Part shown: positions 63,598 through 64,000 of the stretch, one piece after another
Layout of the letters: the number at the start of each line of letters is the position of its first letter
Position numbering within the stretch: the first letter of the stretch is position 1
Source: Amycolatopsis lexingtonensis
GTDB taxonomy: Bacteria > Actinomycetota > Actinomycetes > Mycobacteriales > Pseudonocardiaceae
Assembly (NCBI RefSeq): GCF_014873755.1
Contig: NZ_JADBEG010000001.1
Span: 8,778,501-8,842,500 of the forward strand
Direction: 5' to 3'
DNA: 64,000 nt
Made by a program: the position numbers and the translations under genes
Notes under the pieces: model-generated
What the model was told of the DNA's origin: nothing
Databases searched by the model: none
The model's input: the letters and a program-made list of their open reading frames with translations, nothing else

Positions 63598-64000
63598 TCA
63601 GGCGAGGACGGTGGCCAGCGGCGTGTGCGCCAGGTCGTGGGCCACCGCGACCGGGCCGTTGGTCAGGGCGCCGGCGTGCGTGTTGAGGCCCTTCGCCAGC
63701 GCCGCGTCCGCCTGCAGCGCGGCCTTCCAGCCGTGCTCGGCGAGCTGTACAGCGTAAGGCAGCGTGACGTTGGTGAGGCCGTACGTCGACGTCCGGGGCA
63801 CCGCGCCCGGCATGTTCGCGACGCAGTAGAAGACGGACTCGTGCACGGTGTAAGTCGGGTCGTCGTGCGTGGTCGGGCGCGAGTCGGCGAAGCAGCCGCC
63901 CTGGTCGATCGCGATGTCGACGAGCACGCTGCCGGCCTTCATCCGGGACACGAGTTCGTTCGAGACCAGCTTCGGCGCCTTCGCGCCCGGCACCAGCACC
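63598..64000 (-). CDS. ald: Alanine dehydrogenase, C-terminal part (cut by the window edge)
   Basis: Catalyses reversible deamination of L-alanine to pyruvate with NAD. The visible 134 residues match the C-terminal third: [52 protein letters not shown], and A-L-T-N-G-P-V. The N-terminal part lies outside the window. Confidence 0.93.
   Translation of the reverse strand, partial: VLVPGAKAPKLVSNELVSRMKAGSVLVDIAIDQGGCFADSRPTTHDDPTYTVHESVFYCVANMPGAVPRTSTYGLTNVTLPYAVQLAEHGWKAALQADAALAKGLNTHAGALTNGPVAVAHDLAHTPLATVLA

Overview
The window is high-GC actinobacterial chromosome and fits a Pseudonocardiales genome, most likely Amycolatopsis or a close relative. Many starts are GTG or TTG, some genes look leaderless, and strong GC hairpins separate transcription units. 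No rRNA, tRNA, CRISPR array, insertion sequence or prophage was seen.

The left half (about 1.2-32 kb) is a core block. From established knowledge of Mycobacterium tuberculosis gene order it corresponds to Rv3247c back to Rv3214: tmk, mtrA-mtrB-lpqB, comF, hpf, secA, an Rv3235-like gene, a WS/DGAT-like gene, a DUF6912 gene, rsgA, an SRAP gene, sigH/sigR with its anti-sigma gene, a biotinyl-domain gene, pdtaS, whiB1, a diacylglycerol-kinase-family gene, a GNAT gene and a histidine phosphatase. Strain-specific genes sit inside it: a flavin amine oxidase, a WYL regulator, an IclR regulator, a P450, a TrmH methyltransferase and two LppX-like lipoproteins. sahH and aroA, normally part of this neighbourhood, are absent from it here.

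The right half (32-64 kb) is more accessory. It carries a Tat-exported cholesterol oxidase, a MarR/SRPBCC pair, an RmlC-type epimerase, a malic enzyme, a BpsA-like branched-polyamine synthase homologue and a four-gene OpuC-type osmoprotectant ABC transporter. Next come a broken TetM/OtrA-type ribosomal protection gene with an overlapping leader reading frame, a LysE exporter, a luciferase-like oxidoreductase, a secreted subtilase with a P-domain, and kgd (2-oxoglutarate metabolism). A fused double ABC exporter, an ABC-2 system, a two-component system with an acyltransferase target candidate, and the 3' end of alanine dehydrogenase follow.

The most informative regulatory signals are five. A match to the sigma-R promoter lies upstream of sigR and could drive an N-terminally extended isoform. 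Two CRP-like sites precede whiB1. A perfect palindrome lies between the WYL regulator and its divergent neighbour. Three helically phased direct repeats lie between a two-component system and an acyltransferase gene. Short upstream reading frames precede hpf and the ribosomal protection gene. I did not find a clearly new multi-gene system; the novelty is mostly in regulation and in altered active sites.
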